The position numbers and the translations under genes are program-made. Shown piece after piece: positions 1 through 9,243 of a stretch of 64,000 nt of DNA. The stretch covers positions 295,401 through 359,400 of the forward strand of contig CAYYPK010000001.1 of assembly GCA_964473525.1 (NCBI GenBank), given 5' to 3'. The notes under the pieces are model-generated. The model did not search any database. It was not told where the DNA came from and worked only from the letters and a program-made list of their open reading frames with translations. This stretch comes from GCA-2687025 sp964473525 (GTDB taxonomy: Bacteria > Poribacteria > WGA-4E > GCA-2687025). Position 1 is the first letter of the stretch; each line of letters opens with the position of its first letter.

Positions 1-695
1 GAATGCGACGGCCCCGTAATCGAGTCGCAGTCTGCAATGACGGGCGGTGCATATCGCGCCGGCCCCGCCTGGCAGGTGGACCCGCGCGTCAACGTCCGGG
101 CGGCCTGCGTAGACCCGCTGTCCCACCAAGACCGCAGGCGCATGGGTGGACACCTCGGCCCCCGACCTGCCTTGGCACGCGTCGTGCTTATGTGGTGGCA
201 TGACGGGATAAGCGCATTTCCGCCGGGGGCAGCCCCCGGGATTCCTCCCGTAGTGACCCGGGTTTATCCTTGTGATAGGCGGGCGTCCGGCGGGAATGCC
301 TCTTTTTCCTGTAGTCTGTGGGAAGTGGCTCCACCTCGGTCAGCCGCGCTGATCGAAGCCGAGGAGCGCAGCAACGTACGTCGCCGATGCTGGGCTTTGG
401 GAAAACCCAGCTCCGGTTCCGGCGCCTCGACGGGAAAACCTCCGCGCACGCGCGCGGCAACGTCTCTGAGCAGAACGTCCGCAGCTCTTTCGCTGAGCGC
501 ACATCCGGTGGTAGCGAGGCCACCGGATATGCGTGCGTACGGCCGCGGGCCCGAGACGTCCGAGCGCCGCCCTACCTTGCCTCGTGTTTCCGACGAGCCG
601 CTCGCGGGTGGCACGCCTGCTCCCGCCATGCGGTAGAATGGACTACCGAGGCCCGTCCCGTCGCCCGTCACGCATCAGACCCTAGGACGCAGACT
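1..695. other. stretch without a supported gene
   Basis: No reading frame in this leading 695 bases looks like a protein: the open frames on both strands are low-complexity, rich in Arg, Pro and Ala, lack a ribosome binding site and overlap one another. The only structure seen is a long inverted repeat around 214-299 (listed separately) and a short hairpin at 389-411. The end of this stretch must hold the promoter and leader of the gene that starts at 696. Confidence 0.5.
214..299 (+). terminator. large imperfect hairpin followed by a T-rich run
   Basis: GCATTTCCGCCGG (214-226) pairs with CCGGCGGGAATGC (287-299) with a single G:U wobble. The loop contains further short GC-rich hairpins, and CTCTTTTTCC follows directly. 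It could be an intrinsic terminator of a gene left of the window, or a small structured RNA or REP-like element. The loop is unusually long for a terminator. Confidence 0.3.
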
Positions 696-1514
696 ATGAC
701 CGCCGTCCGTCGCACCCTCCTCGCCGCCCTGTTCCTGTGCGCGCCGTTTCGGCTGAGCGCTCAGTCAGCATACGGCCCCGGTGGCCTCTTCCTGATCCCT
801 TCCGCGCTGACACCCAAGGCAGGTTCCGTGGAGTTCGGCGCCATGGCGGGCCTCCAGGACATGTGGGCTGTGCCCGTGCCGCACGAGCATCTCATAGTGT
901 CAAGCACTGTCGCGTACGCGGCCTCCGATAGGCTGCAGGTCGGCATGACCAACATCGTGATGCGCGACGTGACGCACGCGCCGTCGTGGGGGCCGTTCGC
1001 GAAGCTGCGCCTCAGCGAAGAGACCCGCCGCGGGCCGGCCATTGCCATCAGCGGCGTTTACATCCCCAACAACCACTGGCGCACCGAGGCGGTGTCGCTC
1101 TCCGCCACTAAGTCCTTCTCTGTGAACGAGAGCGTTGCCGGCCACGTTCACGCGGGCGCGATGCGAGCTACCTGGCTAAATGGCGTTAACACCAAGTGGC
1201 ACCCGTACAAGCCCCGCGACCCGGAGATCCCGCCGACATACTACCAGCAGCAGTTCTTCGATCCTGCGCGTCCGGTCGTCAGGCAGGCGCCATTCGCCGG
1301 CTTCGATCTGGCGCTGGGTTCGTATGTGAAGATCACGGCCGAGGGACGGTACCGCATGATCTCCGACCACCCCGACTCCCTGCCTGGGTTCGTCGGCATC
1401 GTGTTTACGCCGCACCGTCTTGCGCGCATTGGGTTCGCCATGGGCTCGGACGGCCTGGGTGAGAGCGCGGAATTCAAGATAGGCGTCGGCTACAACATCT
1501 CGACCGTCGAGTAG
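696..1514 (+). CDS. secreted, probably outer-membrane beta-barrel-like protein
   Basis: A 272-residue protein of unknown function. I chose the ATG at 696 because it follows TAGGACGC and gives a clean signal peptide (basic MTAVRR, hydrophobic core, cleavage near AQS). The mature part is made of alternating polar and hydrophobic stretches ending in aromatic or aliphatic residues, without internal transmembrane helices, and opens with a Gly-rich YGPGGLFLIPSA segment. That pattern resembles outer-membrane barrels such as the YjbH group, but I see no diagnostic motif. It ends four bases before the convergent cyclase-AAA-TPR gene. The frame is open further upstream to 318, but that extension has no protein-like character. 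Confidence 0.6.
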   Translation: MTAVRRTLLAALFLCAPFRLSAQSAYGPGGLFLIPSALTPKAGSVEFGAMAGLQDMWAVPVPHEHLIVSSTVAYAASDRLQVGMTNIVMRDVTHAPSWGPFAKLRLSEETRRGPAIAISGVYIPNNHWRTEAVSLSATKSFSVNESVAGHVHAGAMRATWLNGVNTKWHPYKPRDPEIPPTYYQQQFFDPARPVVRQAPFAGFDLALGSYVKITAEGRYRMISDHPDSLPGFVGIVFTPHRLARIGFAMGSDGLGESAEFKIGVGYNISTVE

Positions 1515-1518
1515 AGGC

Positions 1519-4500
1519 CTACTCCGATAGCCGCGTCCGCAGCGCGCGGATGCGGTCAAGATCGCTTTCCGGCGTGTGGTCGCCGAATGCGTCCTCAGCC
1601 GAGGCGAGATCTTCTAGCGAGGCGGCCACGTCGCCGGCCGCGTCCGCGGCTACCGCGCGCCCGAGCAACGCCCGCGCCTCCCACCGCTTCACGTCCGCGG
1701 ACCTCGCGGCTTCGACGCCCTTGCCGAACTGCTCGCGGGCGGCGGAACCGTCACCCACGGCGAGCGTCACAGCCGCTCGCGCCCACAACGCCTTCGCCTC
1801 AATGCCGGGATTCGCTATCTCGCGCGCTGCCGCGAGTGCATCGTCGGCGACTGCGGCCGCGGCGACCCAGTCCCCCAACTCGACGTGGGCGCGCGCCTCG
1901 GCGGCGGTGATGTCGGCGAGGAGGTCGCGGGCCTTGAGCGGCCCCGCCGCTTCGCGCGCGCGCTCCAAGTACTCCAGCGCAGCGCTGAGGCTGCCGCGCT
2001 CGGTCTCGATCTGCCCGAGATTCAGCGTCGCGACAGCGATTCCGAACTCCGCGCCAATGCCCTCGAAGATCTCCAGACACTCGCGGAAGATGTCGGCTGC
2101 CTGGTCGTAGTCGGCTCGCCCCAAGCTGATGTTGCCCAGGCCGTTGAGCGCGCTCGCGGCTCCCGCGACATCGCCTACCTTCCGGCGGATCTCCAGGCAG
2201 CGCGTGAAGTGCGCCTCGGCCTCGGCCCAGTCGTTCTGATCCACGCAGAGGTTCGCGAGGTTCTGTAGGACCGCCGCGACGCCATTCGTGTCGCCGATGC
2301 GATCCCGGGTTTGGAGGCACGCGTCGAAGCGGGCGCGGGCGTCCGCCGGATCTCCCTGGCGGTAGGACGCCAAGCCCCACACCAGGTTGGCGAAGGCGGC
2401 TTCGGGAGCCGCGCCGACCCTATCCGCATCCACCTGGCTGCGCTGGGAGAACTCCCGCGTCAGGTCGTATTCCCCGCGCTGGTAGTGCACGAAGGCCATC
2501 CGTCCGAGCGCGTTGCTGCGCTCGCGCGTCGCATCGTCGGCGGTCTCGCCATCGAGCACGGTCAGGCACTCCGAGAGGCGCGCGAGGGCGTCGTCGTATT
2601 CGCCGCGCCGTACGTGGACGTTGGCGACCGACCGCTGGGCCTCGGCGCGTCGCACCCGCGCCTCGTCGGGCGCCGACTCACCCAACTCGCCCACGGCCTC
2701 GAGCATGGCGCCGTACGCGGCCATGGACGCGTTGTACTCGCCCATGAGGGAACGCACTGCCCCGAGGCCCTCCTGGGCGGCGATCCGCTCCCTTGTGGTG
2801 TCGCACGTCGTGTCGTCGTCGTGGGCGGTGTCGGCTAGCTCGGTGGCCTGCTCGTAGTACGCGGCGGCGGCGTGGTTCGCATAGACATCGCGCGCCTCCG
2901 CCGCGCTGCGCAGCGCGAAGCCCACCGCGTCGGTCCAACGACTCGCTCTCACGGAGTGGTCGAGCAGGAGCGCGGGCGAGGCGCTGCCGCCCGACAGCCG
3001 AATCAGCGCATCCGCGACCTTTCCGTGGAGCTCCCGCCGCGCGCTGCGGAGCAGCGTTTCGTAACAGACGTCGCGCACGAACTCCTGGCGGAAGGCGTGC
3101 CGCTGCTCGGGCATCGATTCCGTCTCGGCGAGCAATCCCAGCGAGGCGAGGTACTCCAGGTCCGCCGTCGTCTCTGCAAGCGGGTGGCCAAGGTCCGCCA
3201 GCATGTCGCTCCCGAATTCCGGCCCGATGACGCTCGCGACCTGCATGACTCGGCGACACGTGTCAGGCGTGCTGTCGAGACGCCCCATGATGACAGCCTG
3301 CAACGCGTCGGGCACGTCCGCCGCGTCTGGTGGCCGCTCGACACTCCACGCCGCGTCGCGGCGGGCTATCACGCCGGTGTCCGAGAAGGACCGCAACACC
3401 TCCTCGATGAAGTACGGGTTGCCGCTGGACTTGCGGCAGACGATCTCGACGAAGCCCTCCGGCAACTCGACCCCGCCCAACAGCGCGGACACCAGCTCCC
3501 CCGCGGACCCGTCGCGCTGAGCGGCAACCGTGTCCATGGCGCGGCGGGCCAGTCGGGGTCGAATTCCTGCCGGTAGATCGCGAGGATGAGGGCGGGCGTG
3601 TCGCCGACCTGCTCGACGAGCAACCCAAGCACGCGCTCGGACGCCTCGTCTATCCAATGCAGGTCGTCACACGTGAGAATCAGGGGAGCCTGTTGGGCGA
3701 GGGCGCGCACTGTCTCCACGATGGCGCGGTCTGTCAGCCGCTGTCGGGTCTGCGGATCGACGTTCGCGACCGGCTCCGTCGCGGCGGGATCAGCGGGCGA
3801 CATGAATGCCCGCAGGTACGGCTCCCACTCGCGGAGGCCGCCCACGCCGTCGACGGCGGCGCGCAGCTCGGCCGCCACCACGTCGGACTCGTCCAGCGGC
3901 CCGGCGCCTGTCCACGTCCTGAACAGCTCCTGGAACAGGTAGTACGGCGCGCGGGTCGTGTACGACAGGCAGGCGCCACGAAGATGTCGCGCGCGGCCCT
4001 CGGGCAGGTCGTGTATGAACTCGGACACCAGACGCGACTTGCCGACGCCCGGCTCGCCGACGATGGAGACGACGCGGCCTCTGCCGGCCAGAGCCTCCAA
4101 TCCCGCGTCTTGCAGTTGGGCGGCCTCGACGTCCCTGCCGACGAGAACGCGCTCGAATTCGTCGACCCCTCGCACGGGCTCAGGATCGTCGCGCGCGGCG
4201 ACGAGAGCGAACGCCGGCACGGGTCGCTCCTTGCCCTTGAGGGTGAGTGGCTCGACCTCACGGAACTCAAACTGCCGGCGGCCGACGGCGTGCACGGTCT
4301 CGCTGACGAACGTCTCGCCGCGCTTGGCGGCGCTCTCCAGCCGGCTCGCGACGTTGACCGTGTCGCCGATAACGGTGTAGTCCATGCGCAGATCGGAACC
4401 GAGGCCGCCAGCGACGACGGTCCCGTAGTTGACGCCGCTGTGCATGCCGAGGCCGACGCCAACACGCCGCTCTAGCTTCTCGCTGTATTCCGCGAGCCAC

Positions 4501-5105
4501 GCCTCCATGTCGAGCGACGCGAGCAGCGCGCGCGCGACGTCGTCCTCGTGAGCTAGCGGCGCGCCGAACAGCGCCATGATGCAGTCACCGATGAACTTGT
4601 CGATGTACCCCTCGTACCGGTAAATCACGTCGACGAGCCCGGTGAAGCACTCGTTCATGATCTCGTGTACCTCCTCGGGGTCCATCTTCTCGGACATGGC
4701 CGTGAAGCCAGAAACGTCGCTGAACAGCACGACGACCTTGCGCCGCTCTCCCACGATGTCGGCGCCAGCGGCGCGTATCTTGTCGGTCAGTTCCGTCGGC
4801 GGCGTGGTGCGCTGGACGGCCCCCTCGACAGCTTCGTCGTGCAGGCGCTCGATACTGACTATGGACGCGCCCGCGGGGTCGGGATCCGCGACGGGACGGG
4901 CGCGCGACTCCCCGAGTAGTAGCGACCGGCGGAGTAGGAGGCCGCACCGCGCGCAGAAGCGCGTGAACGGCACCGGGTTCCCGCAGTACCCGCACGCAAC
5001 ACGCGCCGCGCGGCCGCAGTGGCCGCAGAATCGGTCGCCGCTAACGACCGCCTCGGGACAGCGCTCGCACCCGTGACCTGACCGCCGCGACCCGGTTGGG
5101 CTCAT
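1519..5105 (-). CDS. zinc-ribbon, class III nucleotide cyclase, AAA ATPase and TPR protein, interrupted by a frameshift
   Basis: One gene of about 1195 residues read in two frames: the N-terminal frame is open from 5105 to 3369, the C-terminal frame continues to 1519. The order is two zinc-ribbon-like CxxC units (CGHCG, CGYC, CARCG; residues about 30-60), a class III cyclase domain (metal Asp in FSDVSGFT and FIGD, ATP-type Lys in DKFIGD, Asn and Arg in VNVASR), a P-loop ATPase (GEPGVGKS, then LTCDDLHW as Walker B) and about ten TPR-type helical repeats. This is the usual layout of bacterial adenylate cyclase/predicted ATPase regulators. The frames join at a C5 run at 3498-3502; one added base restores PRG-ELVSALLGG. 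Its ATG overlaps the stop of the upstream cyclase (ATGA), so the two are translationally coupled. Product is probably cAMP; input unknown. Confidence 0.85.
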
Positions 5106-7159
5106 GCGTTGAGTTCGCTGAGCTGGAGGTCGTAAGGCTGGCCTATACCTGCGACGTCGTGGAGCGTCACGGGTCTCGTGACTCCCTTCATGGGGGTGTC
5201 GTGGCTCGCCGACACACGCGTGGGAGCTCCGCACGCCTCGCGCGACGCGTCGGAGATGAGGATCTGCCCGGCGGCCGCCTGCGCCTGAATGCGCGCCGCC
5301 AACACGACATCGATGCCCACGACTCCGTACTTCGCGCGACGGGCCGAGCCTATGTTGCCGACGACGACCGCGCCCGTGTTGACCCCGACGCCCATCTGCA
5401 CCTCCGGCAGACCGGCGGCGGCATTCTCATCGTTGACGGTGGCCATCCGGTTCTGCATCGCGATGGCGCACGCCACGGCGCGATCGGCGTGGTCTGGCGT
5501 GGCGGTCGGAGCGCCGAACAGAACCATAATGGCGTCGCCTATGAACTCGTCGATCGTACCTCCGTGGTCCATTATGACATCGGTCATGTGCGCGAGGAAC
5601 GTGTTGAGGAGGCGCATGACGTCCTCCGCGGGCAGTTCCTCGGTGAGAGGCGTGGACCCGCGAATGTCCGCCATGAGGATCGTCACCGTGCGTCGCTCGC
5701 CGCCAACCTTCAGGCTCTCCGGCGACTCGAGCAGCGACTCGACGATCTCATCGGTAAGGTACCGTCCGAACACGCCGCGTATAAACTCGTTGCGGGTGTC
5801 CAACTCCTCGTTGGCCTTCGCGAGCTCCTCGGTACGTTGCGTGACGCGCCCCTCGAGGTCGGTATTCAGGGCGAGCAGTTCGTGGTTTGTCGTGGCGAAG
5901 CGGCGCGCCAGGTACGCCGACATCGAGAGCAGGAGGGCGACCCCGCCGTAGGGATAGGCGTTGCTGACGCCGGCGATCTCACCGAACAGCCCGACATCCA
6001 GCAACACGTCGTAACCAGCCGTCGCCGCGAGCGTGACGTAGCCGGCGCCCACGATCCACGCGCCCGGCTGCCGGCGCGTCACGGCCAGGACGACGACGCG
6101 AACCGATTCGACCAGCCCCAACAGGAGCAACGCATTCACCCAGTTGAATGTCGCGCCCGGCGCCACAGACGCAGGGATCAGACTCAGGCCGCACACGGCG
6201 ACGTACCATACGAACCGTCGCGGCAAGCGTTGCTGGAACACCGAGTAGATGAAGAGGAGACCGCTGCACGACATCAGGAGCCCAAGCCCACGGATGGCGC
6301 CGAAGAGCGCCATGTGGGTCCCGATGTGTGGCGTGTGGTCGTGCTGGTAGTCGACGAACGTCAAGACGGCGCCGAGGCCCGTCACCGTCGCGAAGTACAG
6401 GTTCTGTCGGACACGCGGATAGAACAGGAACAGCGCCAGGTGAAGCGTGGCGAACGCGAGTCCGACGACCGTAAACCCGACCTGAGACGCGGACATGAGA
6501 CGCGAGCGCCGGGGGGCCTCCGCCGCCATCGCGCTGAGGTCGCCGAGCTGCAACCAGAATCCGATGGGCTGTAGGTGCCGATGCCGCGACGCGGAGTGGT
6601 TCGAGTAACGCACGGCGAGCACGTGCGGGCCGTGCGGCAGGTGAATGGGCAGCGGCGCGACTCCCCAGTCCGCGTTCGTCTGCATGTAGACATGTTCCGA
6701 CTCGTAATCGAGCCCGACGGAGCCGTACCCATGCGTCCGAAGGCCGTCGACGTAGAGCTCGGATGCTCCGCTCTGATACAGGCGGAGGCCAAGGGGCTGC
6801 GGGGTGTCCGCGTCCACGACGACGCGCATGCGGAACCAGCCGATGCCTTCCCACCCCGGCGGGATGGGCGGCGAGCCGCGCCGGAAAGCGGTGCGCGTCG
6901 TGATCCACGCCGAGTCGTCTAATTCTGGCCTCGCCCACGCCGGGTCGTCGCCCGGGTGATAGCTCCAAGCGCCAGTCAACCACTGCGGCGCCGCGCTGGC
7001 GTCCAGCCTGAGCGGTGCGGCCGGTAGCTCGCCGCCGACATCCGCTGCGACGTGCAATGCGGTGAGCGCCAGAGACAGAACCACCGCGAATCGCGCGGGT
7101 GCGTAGATCGCGGTAGCGTGTTCGGTGCGTGCAGCCGACATCATGCGGCGAACATGCAT
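5102..7159 (-). CDS. seven-transmembrane (7TMR-DISM-like) class III nucleotide cyclase with a divergent catalytic site
   Basis: The protein has a signal-like N-terminal helix, an extracytoplasmic jelly-roll-like sensor (about residues 30-230, with LYVDGLRTHGYGS), seven hydrophobic helices, a short coiled coil (LEGRVTQRTEELAKANEEL) and a C-terminal cyclase domain. Both metal Asp residues are present (MADIRGSTP, FIGDAIM). The purine-specifying Lys is Glu (IDEFIGD), and the transition-state Asn is replaced by Val in GIDVVLAARIQ, where family members have VNxAxR. It may be inactive, prefer GTP or use a variant mechanism. The start at 7159 (MHVRRMM) is chosen by the position of the signal helix; 7144 and 7141 are alternatives and none has a good ribosome binding site. 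It is coupled to the downstream cyclase through ATGA. Confidence 0.8.
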   Translation of the reverse strand: MHVRRMMSAARTEHATAIYAPARFAVVLSLALTALHVAADVGGELPAAPLRLDASAAPQWLTGAWSYHPGDDPAWARPELDDSAWITTRTAFRRGSPPIPPGWEGIGWFRMRVVVDADTPQPLGLRLYQSGASELYVDGLRTHGYGSVGLDYESEHVYMQTNADWGVAPLPIHLPHGPHVLAVRYSNHSASRHRHLQPIGFWLQLGDLSAMAAEAPRRSRLMSASQVGFTVVGLAFATLHLALFLFYPRVRQNLYFATVTGLGAVLTFVDYQHDHTPHIGTHMALFGAIRGLGLLMSCSGLLFIYSVFQQRLPRRFVWYVAVCGLSLIPASVAPGATFNWVNALLLLGLVESVRVVVLAVTRRQPGAWIVGAGYVTLAATAGYDVLLDVGLFGEIAGVSNAYPYGGVALLLSMSAYLARRFATTNHELLALNTDLEGRVTQRTEELAKANEELDTRNEFIRGVFGRYLTDEIVESLLESPESLKVGGERRTVTILMADIRGSTPLTEELPAEDVMRLLNTFLAHMTDVIMDHGGTIDEFIGDAIMVLFGAPTATPDHADRAVACAIAMQNRMATVNDENAAAGLPEVQMGVGVNTGAVVVGNIGSARRAKYGVVGIDVVLAARIQAQAAAGQILISDASREACGAPTRVSASHDTPMKGVTRPVTLHDVAGIGQPYDLQLSELNA

Positions 7160-7359
7160 CACGTGAGGGTAGGACGCAACCTCATAGGGCCGGGGCCCAA
7201 GCGCACTCCGCACCGCGGGACAACAGAGGTATCGAAGCTTGACGTACCGTCGTTAGTGTGATTATGTATGCGCGAAGAGCCGCGTGGAGGTATACTGTGC
7301 CAACCGCGCATGCCGCGCGTGGGATCTCCCACGGCGGCGCACGCACGAGGAGAGCTGAT

Positions 7360-8223
7360 ATGATCGGACGCGCGATGAAGGCGAGTTTGGGTGTTGTCAT
7401 CGGCTTGGGGGTCATGGCGACCTCTGCCCACGCGGTGGATCTGGCGTTCTACGCCGGGCCGCCTAACCCCGGTTGGATCTCCGAGGTCGCCGTCGAGCGT
7501 GAGACGGCCGAAATGGTCGATGGTCTGTCGGATCTGTTCGACGACGTCATCGTATTCGGCGACGGCGACGAGGTAGGCTACGACTCTCCCCTCGGCATGT
7601 GGACGCTCGATCACACCGACGACGGCGAGAAGGACGTCCTCATCACCTCCTGCGGCACCATGCCCAGCGGGCTGTACCAGTTCCCGAACGCCGACCCGGA
7701 TGGGTCCAGGATTGAGGAGTACTTCGACGGTGGGAACATCGTCATCAACATCGCCGACTGGTTCGGCTACATGAGCTACGAGGGTGGCGTTCGTAGCGCC
7801 GACAACGGCGCGGCCGGCGCCGCGAACATCCTCGATATTCCCGGCCTGTCCTTCGGCAGCCGCTCGAACAACATGGAAGTCAACGCCGACGGTGAGAAGT
7901 ACCTCCCATCGCTGGAGGACTTCGTGACGGCGCGGCCCTGGCACGTCGAGCAGTTCGATGGCACCGACTGGGAGGTGACGACGTTCGCCGACTCCGGTCC
8001 CAACGACGCCGACCCTGCGGTCGCTGTGAACGCCTCCAACGGGTCCGTCCTGGCGTGCATCATCCAGAAGGATTGGCCGTTGCCCGCTGATGACGAAGAC
8101 AACCGCGGCGAGGTCGTCATCGATTTCGTCCGGAACTGGCTGACAGACACTGGCCACATCGCTCTGTCGGTGGACGCTGGCGGCAAGCTTCCGACCATGT
8201 GGGGCAACCTGAAGCATCAGTAG
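7360..8223 (+). CDS. secreted protein of unknown function with the GK-W-LK C-terminal tag
   Basis: A 287-residue secreted protein. GAGGAG seven bases before the ATG at 7360 fixes the start and leaves a typical signal peptide ending ATSAHA. The mature part begins with a beta strand (VDLAFYAG) and has alternating strands and helices with phrases such as EKDVLITSCGT and NIVINIADWFG. This suggests a flavodoxin-like or ThuA/glutamine-amidotransferase-like fold without an obvious catalytic Cys, so I give no enzymatic function. The last 19 residues, LSVDAGGKLPTMWGNLKHQ, match the tag shared with eight other secreted proteins here. A perfect 11-bp hairpin follows at 8249-8282, so it appears to be a single-gene transcript. 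Confidence 0.7.
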   Translation: MIGRAMKASLGVVIGLGVMATSAHAVDLAFYAGPPNPGWISEVAVERETAEMVDGLSDLFDDVIVFGDGDEVGYDSPLGMWTLDHTDDGEKDVLITSCGTMPSGLYQFPNADPDGSRIEEYFDGGNIVINIADWFGYMSYEGGVRSADNGAAGAANILDIPGLSFGSRSNNMEVNADGEKYLPSLEDFVTARPWHVEQFDGTDWEVTTFADSGPNDADPAVAVNASNGSVLACIIQKDWPLPADDEDNRGEVVIDFVRNWLTDTGHIALSVDAGGKLPTMWGNLKHQ

Positions 8224-8248
8224 GCTTCGGCTCCACGGTTCGACACCT

Positions 8249-8282
8249 GGCAGGTACCGGCAAACCCATGGCGGTACCTGCC
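8249..8282 (+). terminator. perfect 11-bp hairpin after the secreted-protein gene
   Basis: GGCAGGTACCG (8249-8259) pairs perfectly with CGGTACCTGCC (8272-8282) across a 12-base loop, 26 bases past the stop at 8223. There is no U tract, so it may be a Rho-assisted terminator or an RNA 3' end stabiliser. Confidence 0.55.
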
Positions 8283-8346
8283 CTCATCCATCCTGGCCGA
8301 CCCATCGACGACCCGGCCACCCCATATGCTAAGCTAGGCCCGTGAC

Positions 8347-9243
8347 ATGCGTGAGCACAGCAGCTCCAGGCGCGCGTCCATGGCCGCGTGCATCTTCGTT
8401 TCCGCGCTGGTCTGCAATACGACCTGGGCGATCAAAGTAACCGATACGCCGCTGGACCTGACCGTCAAGACGTCGCTGTACGAGATGACCTGGGCCAAGG
8501 CCGGGCCCATGGGCCTCACGGGCGTCACCGTCACTGAGGGCGCCAAGAACGCGATGTCCGGTGGCAAGCTGTTCCACGATCTGGACTACCGCGGCGGGCG
8601 GCGCAACTGGGGTGATGAGGAAGAGACGGAAGTGCTCATGCAGCTCGCCGACTCACTGCTGCTGGGCATCACTTCGCACGACGACCGCGAGCTCGAGTAC
8701 CGCGTCGTGGCCGTAATATGGGACGCCGTTCCCTACTTCAGGCTGGAAGTTACCGTGACGCTTGACAACGGCGCCGAAGACGCCGCCTGGCCTATCACTG
8801 GGTACGACCCTCTGCTTGAGCCCGGGGTGGGCGTCGACTGGGACGATGTGGCGCACGTAGGCGACATCGCGCTCTCGAACGACCCGCACCCTCACGCGGT
8901 GTACTGGACGGAGACCGCGTTCCTCGGCCTGTACGCGGAGAACGACCAGGCGAAAGCTCGCTTCGGCGACTGGCAAGCAAACAACGCCGTCATCCGTCTC
9001 GACCACGCGCGACGGGCGAAGAACCTGCATGAGAAGGAAAGCAACTCCATCGCCTACTACGTGGGCTTCGGCCTAGGCGGCGAGGCGGAAGCGCACGCGC
9101 TAGCCGCCGAGATCGCCGCCGGCACGCCGGCGGACCCCAGGGCCGTCGCCGCCCGAGGGAAGCTGGGTCTTACGTGGGCAGAATTGAAGCGACCATGGGC
9201 GGCGCCGGAGCGGCGCCGAACGCGTCAGGAGTACCATCAGTGA
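8347..9243 (+). CDS. secreted beta-rich protein with tag and a short C-terminal extension
   Basis: A 298-residue protein with a signal peptide (basic MREHSSSRR, hydrophobic ACIFVSALVC). The start is 8347 or, less likely, the ATG at 8380; neither has a clear ribosome binding site. The mature protein is beta-rich (LDLTVKTSLYEMTW, YRVVAVIWDAVPYFRLEVTVTL), as in mutarotase-like or carbohydrate-active sandwich folds, but I cannot name a family. The tag (AVAARGKLGLTWAELKRP) is followed by about 14 extra residues, whereas the other tagged proteins stop at or just after this point. The Trp codon TGG at 9196 is one base from TGA and would give an end KRP-stop, as in the 11018-11818 protein. The stop at 9243 overlaps the GTG start of the next gene. 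Confidence 0.65.
   Translation: MREHSSSRRASMAACIFVSALVCNTTWAIKVTDTPLDLTVKTSLYEMTWAKAGPMGLTGVTVTEGAKNAMSGGKLFHDLDYRGGRRNWGDEEETEVLMQLADSLLLGITSHDDRELEYRVVAVIWDAVPYFRLEVTVTLDNGAEDAAWPITGYDPLLEPGVGVDWDDVAHVGDIALSNDPHPHAVYWTETAFLGLYAENDQAKARFGDWQANNAVIRLDHARRAKNLHEKESNSIAYYVGFGLGGEAEAHALAAEIAAGTPADPRAVAARGKLGLTWAELKRPWAAPERRRTRQEYHQ

Noticed and set aside
37..671. Open frames on both strands in the first 670 bases
   Set aside because: Arg/Pro/Ala-rich composition, no ribosome binding site and no recognisable segment; typical of chance frames in GC-rich DNA.
3490..3510. Programmed ribosomal frameshift in the cyclase-AAA-TPR gene
   Set aside because: No slippery heptamer with a downstream structure is evident; a missing base in a homopolymer is simpler, and cheA shows the same kind of defect.
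5096..6574. 492-codon plus-strand frame opposite the membrane cyclase
   Set aside because: It is antisense to a gene with clear domain motifs, and its sequence is dominated by Arg, His, Asp and Glu without structure.
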